IMG/VR virus record: IMGVR_UViG_3300046703_000067
Coordinates: 1 to 42,511 of that record
DNA from: a virus
Length of the DNA: 42,511 nt
Strand: one strand, 5' to 3'
Position 1 is the stretch's first letter; every line of letters starts with the position of its first letter. Under the pieces are notes generated by a model. It did not search any database. It had not been told where the DNA came from and saw only the letters and a program-made list of their open reading frames with translations. Position numbers and translations under genes: made by a program. Shown here one piece after another: positions 21,417-29,343 of this stretch.

Positions 21417-21700
21417 GCTGAGCGGCTTAGGTCCGCGAGCGCCCGCCGGAAGGCATCTGCTTCTTCCTGGCTCACTAACCCATCGGCGGGGTGGTAGTGC
21501 TCGTAATAGGTCGGGCGCGAGATGCCGAGATGCTTGGCGAGGGCCTTGATTGCGACAGGCCGCCGCACGCGCTGGGAGGTCGGGGAGACCGTCGTCAGCC
21601 GCTCCAGCTCGAGGGCATCGGCCGAGACGCCTGGCGGTGGGGGAGTCGGGGCCGCGGCAGTGCGCGCCCGCTCCAGCCGTAGGTTTCGTTCGTTGCTCAT
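21413..21700 (-). CDS. HTH protein, first gene of the early operon
   Basis: The ATG at 21700 gives 95 residues. The first about 45 residues are disordered (RTAAAPTPPPPG). Residues about 55-80 (RRPVAIKALAKHLGISRPTY, YEHYHPADG) are a helix-turn-helix, and SQEEADAFRRALADL ends the protein. As the first gene of the operon it is a candidate regulator, possibly acting on the promoter just upstream. There is no ribosome site: only six bases separate the -10 box and the ATG, so a leaderless mRNA is likely. Confidence 0.75.
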   Translation of the reverse strand: MSNERNLRLERARTAAAPTPPPPGVSADALELERLTTVSPTSQRVRRPVAIKALAKHLGISRPTYYEHYHPADGLVSQEEADAFRRALADLSRSA

Positions 21701-21706
21701 GGCGGG

Positions 21707-21736
21707 AGAATAGAGCGGGGGACAGATACTTGTCAA
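21707..21736 (-). promoter_or_regulatory. Early promoter, leaderless, with overlapping operator-like site
   Basis: On the minus strand, TTGACA at 21736-21731 is followed after 18 bases by TATTCT at 21712-21707, a good sigma70-like pair. Transcription would start about at the A of the ATG at 21700. Overlapping the -35 box, 21721-21734 reads GACAGATACTTGTC, an imperfect dyad (GACA-N6-TGTC, 10 of 14 symmetric), which may bind a repressor. The site lies between divergent genes. A weaker plus-strand pair (TTGTCA at 21730, TACCGT at 21753, spacing 17) may serve the rightward genes. Confidence 0.6.
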
Positions 21737-21817
21737 GCGCTATTTGTGGGTGTACCGTGGCAGCCAGCGAAGGCGCGGGACGCTCCACTTTCCGCGCGAA
21801 ACCTTAGAGGTGAGGAC

Positions 21818-22027
21818 GTGGCTCAAGTTCCGGTAGTGTCTCAGTGTCCAGCTTGTGGCGGCATGGTGGCCTCGACAGCAGCGGCCTGTCCGCACTGCGG
21901 CTATCGGGCGGGTGGCTCCATCGGGGCAACGCAGACGTTCCACCCGCTTCGGGCGATCGGCTACGTCTGCGCGACGATCCTCTTCTTCGTGGTCTTGTTC
22001 AATGTCTGGCAGAGCATCGCAGGGTGA
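21818..22027 (+). CDS. Zinc-ribbon membrane protein
   Basis: A GTG at 21818 follows GAGGTGAGGAC and gives 69 residues: VAQVPVVSQCPACGG, then CPHCGYRAGG (a four-Cys zinc ribbon), and a C-terminal membrane helix (AIGYVCATILFFVVLFNVWQ). Zinc-ribbon plus membrane-anchor proteins are common in bacteria. It is transcribed away from the early operon, next to the lipoprotein gene. A host-membrane or exclusion function is possible but not shown. Confidence 0.7.
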   Translation: MAQVPVVSQCPACGGMVASTAAACPHCGYRAGGSIGATQTFHPLRAIGYVCATILFFVVLFNVWQSIAG

Positions 22028-22145
22028 GCCCTAGCCGTGCCTACCCATCCCTGGCCTGAAGTACCACCCGATTGATGTTGCAAGCCAGGCGCGGAGGGGT
22101 AGGATGATTCGCAACGAGGAACCATCGAAGCTCGGGGGAACCGTC
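22028..22145. other. Short intergenic region before the lipoprotein gene
   Basis: About 118 bases separate the two plus-strand genes. The end holds a purine-rich GGGGGAA ribosome site five bases before the lipoprotein ATG. No clear promoter or terminator was recognised, so the two genes may share a transcript. Confidence 0.4.
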
Positions 22146-22766
22146 ATGCGCAAGGTCATCGCAACAGTAGCCGCCATCGCTCTAATCGCCGCCAGTCTCG
22201 CGGGTTGTGTCCGCGCCGAATCGAGCGCGAGTCCTGATAATCTCGCGGCCGTGGCCGCCGGGGATACCGTGACGATGCAGCCCACGGACATGCCGACGCT
22301 GGCTCCGACCGCGACGGAGACGCCGACCCCGACCGCCATTCCGACCGTGCGGCCCACGGTGCGGCCTACTGTTCAGTCCGTGCCGACCGTCGCGCCTGCG
22401 ATGCCAGTGGCGCCTCAGACCGCCGAGGCTACCGCGGTTGTCTCCGCGCCGCCGCAGCCCGTCAATGTCAACCCGACGCTGGAGCCGGGCGCGACGCTGA
22501 CTCCCCGGCCGCTGCCTACCGGCAGGTTAGGATGGTGGAGCGGGACTGGACCGGCCGTTGTACAGGTGACCGGGGACGCCTGGACTGAGGCCCGGATGAG
22601 CTGGGCCTGTGCGGTGCCAGGCGTCTTCGAAATGCAGCCGTTGATAAGCACCAACAGTCAAAGCGGCGGCAGCGACATAATGCTCATCAATCCGGGCCAG
22701 CCGACCATCGGCCCCGTGACGATAACCGGGGACGCTAGCTGCGCGTGGGTTTTGTCTATCTCCTAG
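22146..22766 (+). CDS. Secreted lipoprotein with Pro/Thr-rich stalk
   Basis: The ATG at 22146 gives 206 residues. MRKVIATVAAIALIAASLAG followed by Cys21 is a classic lipoprotein signal with LAGC lipobox, so the protein would be lipid-anchored on the outer face of the membrane. A Pro/Thr/Val-rich stalk (about 40-115, with TETPTPTAIPTVRPTVRPTV) lifts a C-terminal beta domain of about 85 residues with two Cys (SWACAVPG and DASCAWVLS) that may form a disulfide. Phage lipoproteins on this plan often block superinfection, but the sequence alone does not show that. Confidence 0.8.
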   Translation: MRKVIATVAAIALIAASLAGCVRAESSASPDNLAAVAAGDTVTMQPTDMPTLAPTATETPTPTAIPTVRPTVRPTVQSVPTVAPAMPVAPQTAEATAVVSAPPQPVNVNPTLEPGATLTPRPLPTGRLGWWSGTGPAVVQVTGDAWTEARMSWACAVPGVFEMQPLISTNSQSGGSDIMLINPGQPTIGPVTITGDASCAWVLSIS

Positions 22767-22781
22767 CCCGGCCGTGGGAGG

Positions 22782-23267
22782 TCATTGGCGCGGGGCTGGG
22801 CCGACGTGCTTGTCGATGTTGAGCGGCCGATCTGGGCCGCCCACGATGTCACGAATGTCAGCCGGTGCGCCCCTGGCCTTGGCGATGCGGTCAGCAATGG
22901 CCGACTCGATAGCCGCTCGCTCGCGCCGATGGCCGCTCTCCTTGTGAACTAGGGCCTCGATCCGCTTCTTACCGGCCTTGCCCGCCAGTTCGACGCGGAA
23001 CTCGGCAGCGCGCGAACCTAGCCACTCGGGCCAAACCTTCGAGCCCTTGACGGGGCTGGGGGAGCCGTCGGCGGAGCTTATCGTCCAACTGCCATGCCCG
23101 ATCCTCCAGGGCTCGGGATCATTGGGGTCCGGCGCATGAGGCCGCCCGTTGGCTTCATCGTCCGCGAAGTCCTCCAACCCGAGGCACTCTCCTGTGTCCG
23201 GGTGGTATTTCACGAGCTGAGTGAGACCGCCCAGCACGTTTCCATCGGCGTCATAGGCAAGCAACAT
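22782..23267 (-). CDS. Late-operon hypothetical protein, end of structural operon
   Basis: The ATG at 23267 overlaps the upstream stop as TGATG, giving 161 residues. MLLAYDADGNVLGGLTQLVK is beta-like. A Pro/Asp linker and a charged helical C-terminal half (RVELAGKAGKKRIEALVHKE, RERAAIESAIADRIAKARG) follow. Being last after the tail tip and in the same frame series, it is probably a virion or tail accessory protein. It converges on the lipoprotein gene with only 15 bases between stops. No terminator was recognised. Confidence 0.65.
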   Translation of the reverse strand: MLLAYDADGNVLGGLTQLVKYHPDTGECLGLEDFADDEANGRPHAPDPNDPEPWRIGHGSWTISSADGSPSPVKGSKVWPEWLGSRAAEFRVELAGKAGKKRIEALVHKESGHRRERAAIESAIADRIAKARGAPADIRDIVGGPDRPLNIDKHVGPAPRQ

Positions 23268-25249
23268 CAGATCACCGACTCCTTGAAGATGAAGAAGTCC
23301 ACCCGCCAGGCCAAGGCAGATCGGTTGTAGCCGCTGGACCATGCCGCCTGCACCCTGGTCTGGTTGGTGGAGACAATGGTCGTGTGGAGCACAATCTGGT
23401 CGGCAACCGACATCGGCGTGCCGCCCACGATCGCCGTCATTAAGAGATATGGCAGTTGCCCGTACGCGAAGCCGCAGTAGCCTTGGTGGGCGGGCGCTGC
23501 GGTTAGACCGTTCGGGTAATCCGTCTGGAGCGTCATGGTGGTGGCGTTGGGGCCAGACGCCGAACTCAGGAATGATTTGGTAGCCACCTTCAGCATGTTG
23601 CTCTGGCCATCGATGATGACGACCGAACTTCCGTTGGTGACGGTCAACGCGCCGTTGGTGATCGCGACGCCCGTCGAGTCGATCTTGACCTCGGCCGTGG
23701 TGTTTAGGACCTGCTGCACGACGCCGCCCGAAACGGTCGTGGTGCCTGCGGCGTTCTTGACGCTCAACTTGCCGCCCGTGATCGTCTCGCCGGTTGAGTC
23801 AATGGTGACCGTGCCGCCGATGTTGGCGACGTTGGCGACCACGACGGTAGCGGCCAGAGCCGCGGTTGAGATGGAGCCCGCGATGATGTGCGAGCCGTCA
23901 ACGTTGATGACCCAAGCCGTACCCGACGAGATGTAGAGCATGCGGTCCGTGGTCAGGACGATGGGGAAGCCATTGGGGAACGCGGCATCCGGCAGGGTCG
24001 GGAGGCTGTTGACGATGGGGATCTTCGTCAGTCCATTCGCGAAGTCGAGCGCGATCTGATTCGCGAGGCTGCCATCGATCTGCGCCTGGACGGGAACGGC
24101 CTTTTGGGCGAGCTTTGCCATAGTGCCGCCGAGCGTCGCCGGGCGGTCGCCGATCGCCACATCGAAGCTCACGTAGCTGTCGGCCATAGTCTCGCCCGCC
24201 TGGATCAGACGAGTTGTCACCGAGACGATTGCGAACGGCGCAGCGGACAGGCCATCGTCCGCGCTGGTGATGTTGATCCACATCCCGCCGCGCAGCCCCG
24301 GCTGCCAGCAGGTAAAGGAGCCGGGGTGCTTCTTTGCGTTGGCCGTCAGGAATGCCGCGCCGTAGGAGTCGAGGGTCGCCTGGACGGTGATCCGGTCGTC
24401 TCGCTCACACGCCTCGCGCCGCCCGTTGTCGCCACAGGCTGCGGCAGTCGCGGCAATCGAAGCCGGGTCGGTGTACCACGTCGGGACCGCGTCGCCGCCT
24501 TCGCCGGGGATGTAGAGCACGGCGTTCTTGAGGTCGATCGAGTCTTCGGGCAGCGAGAGTCCATCGCAGAAGAAGGTCGTCACGTTGTCCGCGGAGTCGG
24601 CAGAGACAGCGAACGGCGCGAGCTCCGACTCGGTCAGGAAGTAGTGCAGGTGTCGGGAGTAATCGACGTACCAACTGCCGCCGGTCAGAGCGCAGAGCGC
24701 GTCGAGGAATTCGGCCAGGGTGTTGCCGAGGTACGTCGCCGTTGAGGTGACGGACGTCGCGAGCACCTGGCACTCGGTCCCGATGATGACGCCCTTCGTG
24801 CCGTGGGCCGCAAAGGCCGCGGTGATGATCTGCTTGTCCGTCAGTCCGGTTAGGACCGGTTCGCTGTCGATCACGTCCATGCCGGGAAGCACGGTGTAGT
24901 CCTGGCATTCGATGTCCAGCACGCGCCAGCCGGGAGTGCATTCGCCCGGAGTCACCGTCTTGACCAGGCCGCCGTAGTAGATCGTCCCCGTCCACGAATC
25001 GCGGAAGACGATCGGATTCTCCGCGACGATCGCAAGGTCGCCGGGTGCGCCTTCCACGCGGAACGACATGGTTCCGCACTGCCGGTAGGCGGTGTTTGTT
25101 ACCGTCGGCTCGCCGGTCACGAATAGACCGCCCAGGAGATCGACGCCAGCGACTTCGAGCCGGAAAACGCTCTCCAGGGTCAGAACGCCCGAGCCATCTT
25201 CGAGCAGATAGCCGCCGGTACCGTCTTCGAGGAGGAGGATGTCAGGCAT
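23267..25249 (-). CDS. Tail tip / minor tail protein
   Basis: The 660-residue protein follows the tape measure and fibre-like genes. The N-terminal about 380 residues are beta-rich and resemble distal-tail and baseplate hub proteins: FRDSWTGTIYYGGLVKTVTP, GWRVLDIECQDYTVLPGM and a CERDDRITVQATLDSYG block. From about residue 430 there are beta repeats (TVTIDSTGETITGGKLSVKN, then AEVKIDSTGVAITNGALTVT) typical of tail-tip carbohydrate-binding or fibre-like segments. Role: host recognition or tail-tip structure. The exact family is not certain. Confidence 0.75.
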   Translation of the reverse strand: MPDILLLEDGTGGYLLEDGSGVLTLESVFRLEVAGVDLLGGLFVTGEPTVTNTAYRQCGTMSFRVEGAPGDLAIVAENPIVFRDSWTGTIYYGGLVKTVTPGECTPGWRVLDIECQDYTVLPGMDVIDSEPVLTGLTDKQIITAAFAAHGTKGVIIGTECQVLATSVTSTATYLGNTLAEFLDALCALTGGSWYVDYSRHLHYFLTESELAPFAVSADSADNVTTFFCDGLSLPEDSIDLKNAVLYIPGEGGDAVPTWYTDPASIAATAAACGDNGRREACERDDRITVQATLDSYGAAFLTANAKKHPGSFTCWQPGLRGGMWINITSADDGLSAAPFAIVSVTTRLIQAGETMADSYVSFDVAIGDRPATLGGTMAKLAQKAVPVQAQIDGSLANQIALDFANGLTKIPIVNSLPTLPDAAFPNGFPIVLTTDRMLYISSGTAWVINVDGSHIIAGSISTAALAATVVVANVANIGGTVTIDSTGETITGGKLSVKNAAGTTTVSGGVVQQVLNTTAEVKIDSTGVAITNGALTVTNGSSVVIIDGQSNMLKVATKSFLSSASGPNATTMTLQTDYPNGLTAAPAHQGYCGFAYGQLPYLLMTAIVGGTPMSVADQIVLHTTIVSTNQTRVQAAWSSGYNRSALAWRVDFFIFKESVI

Positions 25250-25264
25250 CGAAGTGACCCAGTG

Positions 25265-26044
25265 TCATGTGCGGATCGGGCGGATCGTCACGCCGGCCGT
25301 GAAGTAGGCCGCGCCCGCTGATGCCTGGGGGTACGCTCCAAGGTGGAGAGCGTTGACCCCGGCAGCGATCACCAGCGGGGTGCCCCCGAGCCAGCCGACG
25401 TTCATGCGAACGTAGGCATTGCGGGCCAGAAGGTGGTCGTCCCCTCTCGCCAACGCGCTCGATGTCGTGACGCCCGTCAAAGAGTAGAGGTTCAGTTGCC
25501 AGTACATAGGGTTGTTGTTGGCCGACGCGTCATAGATATCGAAGTCGCAGTCTGTGATGACGAACGACTCGGCGGGACAAGGGGCCATCGCCCACTGCGT
25601 GGCATTTGCTGCGATGGAGCGGAAGTCGGTGGCATATGACGGGACGATGGCGTGCATGAAGTTCAGCGTGCGCTTCGGCCCGAGCCACCGCGTCCCGTCG
25701 TGATAGCACGACTCTCCGAGGTCGGTGCGCCAGAACGGGCGGTTGGCGCCGTAGGCCGTGAGCGCCGCGCCCGTAGGGAACGCCGTGCCGGAGGTGAGCG
25801 CCGTGAGGTCGGAAGCCCCCGCCATTGCCAGAAACGCTCGCCCGTAGGCAGTCGTGGAGAGCGCCGCGATGGCCGTGAGGTCGGAGTCGAGCGGCTGAGC
25901 GTTGATGAGAGTCTGGATCTGCGCGACCGTCAGCCTCTCGGATGCGCCCGCGTTGTTGGTGGGTAGTTGGGTCGTGCCGAGGGCCGCAGCCGCAGCGGGC
26001 AGCTCGCTAATCTTGGTGAGGACGAGATCGGCTAGTGTTGTCAT
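25265..26044 (-). CDS. Tail fibre-like protein
   Basis: The 259-residue protein starts after an AAGGAG site. Residues about 50-72 (PLDSDLTAIAALSTTAYGRA) are a motif I recognise from phage tail fibres, where it forms part of a trimeric shaft. A compact C-terminal domain (about 100-259) could be the receptor-binding head. It lies between tape measure and tail-tip genes, which fits a host-recognition fibre, although the length is short. Confidence 0.75.
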   Translation of the reverse strand: MTTLADLVLTKISELPAAAAALGTTQLPTNNAGASERLTVAQIQTLINAQPLDSDLTAIAALSTTAYGRAFLAMAGASDLTALTSGTAFPTGAALTAYGANRPFWRTDLGESCYHDGTRWLGPKRTLNFMHAIVPSYATDFRSIAANATQWAMAPCPAESFVITDCDFDIYDASANNNPMYWQLNLYSLTGVTTSSALARGDDHLLARNAYVRMNVGWLGGTPLVIAAGVNALHLGAYPQASAGAAYFTAGVTIRPIRT

Positions 26045-26056
26045 GGGGTGGACTCC

Positions 26057-28555
26057 TTAGCCGCCGACCAGGCGGAGTTCTTGGGCGATGGCTTTGGACA
26101 ACTCGCCGCGCGCCCCGACGTAGTGCGGGAAGTTGAAGTTGTTGACGACGCCGCCGAACCCGCCTGCGGGGACGATCGTGCCGGCCGTCTGCGGGACGAA
26201 TATCTCAGAGCGGGCGGTATTCTCGTTGACGAGGTAGGGCATCCCCGCCTCGACAGGGCCGCCGAGTGCGCGGGCCTTTGGTGAGTACCGCGAGGTGACG
26301 CTGATGTCGATGTCTTTGATCTGACCGTTTAGCGCCGTGAACCACGCCTTGCCCGCGTTCGTGCCAGCCGTGTTCATGATGCCGTTGAGCGCGTCCATCT
26401 GGGTTTGGGTTTTGGCGCCGAAGTCCGCCCAGTACAGCGCGGTGTCCTGGTCCTTCGAAGCGAGGCCGTCGAGGTAGTACTGGCTGTGCAAGAGGCCGTT
26501 GAGCTTGGCGATCTTCTGGTCATTGGTGCCGTAGGTGGCCTCTTCGGCCAGCAGCGCGAAGTTCTTGGCCTCGAGTGCCGCCATTTCCTCGACCGCGAGG
26601 TTGTGTTTCATTGACGCCGTGCTTCCGCCGTCGGCCGCGATCCGGGCAAGGAGGTCTTTGGAGTTCATCTCGGCGGCGAGCGTGGCCTTCTCACGGGCGA
26701 TCTCAGCCGGGCGGGTGAGGGCATCGGACGCTGCCGTCGCTGCCGACATGATCTCCGAGCGGCTGTTGCTGATCTTGCTCAGCAGGTCGTCCAGGCCCTT
26801 CCGGTATTCCATGCTGGCTTCGAACTGCGCCGCCTGCATGGCCGTGGGGATGCCGACGTAGCCATCCTTGGCGGCCTTGTCGATCATGTCCCTATCGGCC
26901 TGGGTCTGGGCGACGATGGCATCGTCCCCAGCCTTGACGATTTCGGCTGCCTTCGTGGCCATGACCGTCTTCATCTCGTCCAGGCCGACCACGAGGTTGC
27001 GGGTGCTCTCCTGCTGCATGAACGGGTCGACCTTCAGCGCGTCGCCGAGCTGCGCCTTCATGTCATCGAACTTCGCCTGGAGTTCCGGCTTACTCAGGCC
27101 CTCGATTTCGCGGTCTACCATCCCGCGAGTCAGCCCGTCTATCGTCTGGTTGATCTTGCCCTTGGCGTCGAAGATCCACCCGAACATTCCGACCGTGAGG
27201 CTGTCTTTCTGCTTGTTCGCCTCATCACGCGCTGCCTTGATCTCCGCGGCCGTCGCGGCCTTGGCGAATACCCTGGCCTTCTCCGCCAGTTCGTCGGCCT
27301 GTTTCGACAGGTCGGCGTTTACCTGCATCCACGTATAGGCGATGGCGATTACCCCGGCGGCCGCCACACCGCCCGCGAACGCCTTGCCGAAGGACATCCC
27401 ACCGGCTCGCCCGAGTCCCTCCGCGCCCTTCAGGACTGGCCCCTGGACGGCATCGCCTGCGAATTGTGCGGCGAGCATCGCACCCATCTTCGGGCCGAGC
27501 GCACCTAGGCCGGTGGTTATCGCAACGGTCATCTTCTCCGGGAGCATCCGGGCCACGCTCATGACCGGACCCATTGCGCTGCCGATTTCTGCAAGTGCGC
27601 CTGAGAACTCGTGATATGCCTTGACCGCTCGGTTGCCCCATTCGTCTTCGATGGCCTGAGCGGCTTTCTCGGTGGCCCCTTGGTAGTCCTTCACGTCCTC
27701 GGTGTACTGCGCCACGTTGCCCTGAGCGAGAAGCGCCGCCATCTGGGGGCCGGCCTTCTTGCCGAAGAGGTCCACGGCCATCTGTGCCCGCTTGAACGGG
27801 TCCTCGGTGTTCGAGATGTCCACCATGAGCTTCTGAAGCTCTTCGGGGCTCTTGACCTTCGAGAGTGCCGTCGTCATCGCGACGGTTGCCTTCGAGGCGT
27901 CGAGGCCCGCCGCTTGGAACATGTTGAGGAGACCGAGGCCATCCTTCCACGTCATGTTGGCTGCCGTCAGCGTGGGCGCGAGCTTCGCGAGCATGTCCTG
28001 GTTCTCGGCGATGTTCGTGCCGTACTTCTGGTGGCTGTAGACCAGGGCGTCCATGACGATGCCGGCCGCTCCGGCGGTCAGGTTCCATGCCTTGAGCACC
28101 TTGCTCACCGCATCGACCGCGTCGGCGGTCTGCTTTGTCGCCGTCTCGTACTTGACGAACTTCTCGCTGGTCCTGTTGGCGGCGTCACCCGTGAGGTCGA
28201 GGTCGCTCCGAACCTTCGCCATCGTGGCGCCGATCTGGTCCATGCTCTGGATGCCGCCCTGATACATGCCGACCAGTGCGTGCTTGGCGTTCTCCGCCTC
28301 GTCGCCGACCATGCCGGTGTCGGCCTTGAGCTGGCCCATCGCCTTGTCGAGGTCGGCCCCGGCCGTGACGGCCACGCCGAACATCGCGCCGATAGCGGCA
28401 CCGCCAGCCGACTTGAGGGCATCGTTGAGGTTCTTGCTCAGGCGGTCGCCGACGTTCTTGCCGGACTTGTCGGCGAGCGCGACGGCTTGCGCCTCGAAGC
28501 CCGTGCCGTCGAGAGCCAGGCGGCAAACCGCGAAGATATCGGCGAGGGCGGCCAC
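26057..28555 (-). CDS. Tail tape measure protein
   Basis: The 832-residue protein begins at a GTG with GGGAG seven bases before it. It is helical and Ala-rich. It has the tape-measure core (ADLDKAMGQLKADTGMVGDE, GIQSMDQIGATMAKVRSDL, ITTGLGALGPKMGAMLAAQF), a hydrophobic segment near residues 393-412 (GGVAAAGVIAIAYTWMQV), and the classic end ARALGGPVEAGMPYLVNENT, SEIFVPQTAGTIVP. It sets tail length and helps DNA entry. At about 0.15 nm per residue the tail would be about 120 nm. Confidence 0.93.
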   Translation of the reverse strand: MAALADIFAVCRLALDGTGFEAQAVALADKSGKNVGDRLSKNLNDALKSAGGAAIGAMFGVAVTAGADLDKAMGQLKADTGMVGDEAENAKHALVGMYQGGIQSMDQIGATMAKVRSDLDLTGDAANRTSEKFVKYETATKQTADAVDAVSKVLKAWNLTAGAAGIVMDALVYSHQKYGTNIAENQDMLAKLAPTLTAANMTWKDGLGLLNMFQAAGLDASKATVAMTTALSKVKSPEELQKLMVDISNTEDPFKRAQMAVDLFGKKAGPQMAALLAQGNVAQYTEDVKDYQGATEKAAQAIEDEWGNRAVKAYHEFSGALAEIGSAMGPVMSVARMLPEKMTVAITTGLGALGPKMGAMLAAQFAGDAVQGPVLKGAEGLGRAGGMSFGKAFAGGVAAAGVIAIAYTWMQVNADLSKQADELAEKARVFAKAATAAEIKAARDEANKQKDSLTVGMFGWIFDAKGKINQTIDGLTRGMVDREIEGLSKPELQAKFDDMKAQLGDALKVDPFMQQESTRNLVVGLDEMKTVMATKAAEIVKAGDDAIVAQTQADRDMIDKAAKDGYVGIPTAMQAAQFEASMEYRKGLDDLLSKISNSRSEIMSAATAASDALTRPAEIAREKATLAAEMNSKDLLARIAADGGSTASMKHNLAVEEMAALEAKNFALLAEEATYGTNDQKIAKLNGLLHSQYYLDGLASKDQDTALYWADFGAKTQTQMDALNGIMNTAGTNAGKAWFTALNGQIKDIDISVTSRYSPKARALGGPVEAGMPYLVNENTARSEIFVPQTAGTIVPAGGFGGVVNNFNFPHYVGARGELSKAIAQELRLVGG

Positions 28556-28558
28556 TGG

Positions 28559-28774
28559 CTAGCTCCCTTCCTTCCGGGTGCGCATGTTTCGCGGATAGCG
28601 CGCAACCAGGGCAGCCACCTGTGCGCGGCCCTTGGCTAGATCGGGCTTCTGGGCCGTAGGCTCGGGCAAGTACCAAGGCGTGGCGAGTTTCGGCAGGGCC
28701 TCTGGCTTCATCTGCACCACTGGCACAACGGAGCGCAGAAGCGCGTCCTGAACGGCCGCGAAGATCTCGATCAT
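28559..28774 (-). CDS. Tail assembly chaperone, second (T-like) protein
   Basis: The 71-residue protein (MIEIFAAVQDALLRSVVPVV, PEALPKLATPWYLPEPTAQK) lies between the G-like chaperone and the tape measure. That is the place of the T part of the G/GT pair in many siphophages. It starts by ATGA overlap with the G-like gene and its frame is -1 relative to it. No standard slippery heptamer was found near the junction, so coupled translation rather than frameshifting is more likely here. Confidence 0.6.
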   Translation of the reverse strand: MIEIFAAVQDALLRSVVPVVQMKPEALPKLATPWYLPEPTAQKPDLAKGRAQVAALVARYPRNMRTRKEGS

Positions 28775-29343
28775 GCGAGCGCGTCGCTCTTCCGCGCGCC
28801 CTGCCTGGTCTTTCGTCCAGAGGAGGGCGATTTGGGAGTCGGTGAATCGCTCGTCAAGTTCGGCAGGACCAACGCGCCAGTTGACAAGCGCGAACCGATA
28901 AAGCTCACCTGGCGTAAGGCGATGGCCTCGATCAGGGCCACTGCCTGCAACATCGCCAGCGCCTTTGTTGCCTGCGGGCTCAGGCCCGCCGGCAGTAAAG
29001 GGGCGAATGCCTCTTCCGCGATCGCGTCGTAGAGCGCGCGAATCTCGCGGTCGGACGCGGTTTCGTCGATTTCGTCACGAGTACCGAGGTAGCCCGTCCG
29101 GTCATAGGCGACGATCAGATCGAGCAGCACGTCACCCGTGAGCTCGGCCGCCTCGCCGAACGACCGCCCGAGATCCTCGGCGGACGTCTCTGCGGCCAGA
29201 CGCTCCCGCCAGAGGGCACGCCATTCACGCGCCGCCTTGCGGGGTAGGATCGGTAGCCGGCGAGCTACGCCGGCTACCTTGACGGGGAGGACGGCCGCCA
29301 TGACCGTCCCCTCCTGTTCCGGGGTGAGGTTATCGGCGTCCAT
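28771..29343 (-). CDS. Tail assembly chaperone, G-like
   Basis: The ATG at 29343 overlaps the major tail protein stop as TGATG, giving 190 residues. VKVAGVARRLPILPRKAARE, WRALWRERLAAETSAEDLGR and a helical middle (ELTGDVLLDLIVAYDRTG, EIRALYDAIAEEAFAPL) fit tail chaperones, which coat the tape measure during assembly. The end is disordered (SPTPKSPSSGRKTRQGARK). Gene position between major tail protein and tape measure is the strongest support. Confidence 0.7.
   Translation of the reverse strand: MDADNLTPEQEGTVMAAVLPVKVAGVARRLPILPRKAAREWRALWRERLAAETSAEDLGRSFGEAAELTGDVLLDLIVAYDRTGYLGTRDEIDETASDREIRALYDAIAEEAFAPLLPAGLSPQATKALAMLQAVALIEAIALRQVSFIGSRLSTGALVLPNLTSDSPTPKSPSSGRKTRQGARKSDALA

Noticed and set aside
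22767-22781. Intrinsic terminator between the convergent lipoprotein and late-operon genes
   Set aside because: Only a weak CTCC/GGAG pairing and no T tract were found.
27611-28639. Plus-strand frame of 342 codons opposite the tape measure gene
   Set aside because: It is a shadow of the tape measure gene caused by high G+C; the composition is unnatural and there is no ribosome site.
28559-29343. Programmed -1 frameshift between the G-like and T-like tail chaperone genes
   Set aside because: The frames fit, but no standard slippery heptamer was found near the junction, and an ATGA overlap offers an ordinary start. Left as separate genes.
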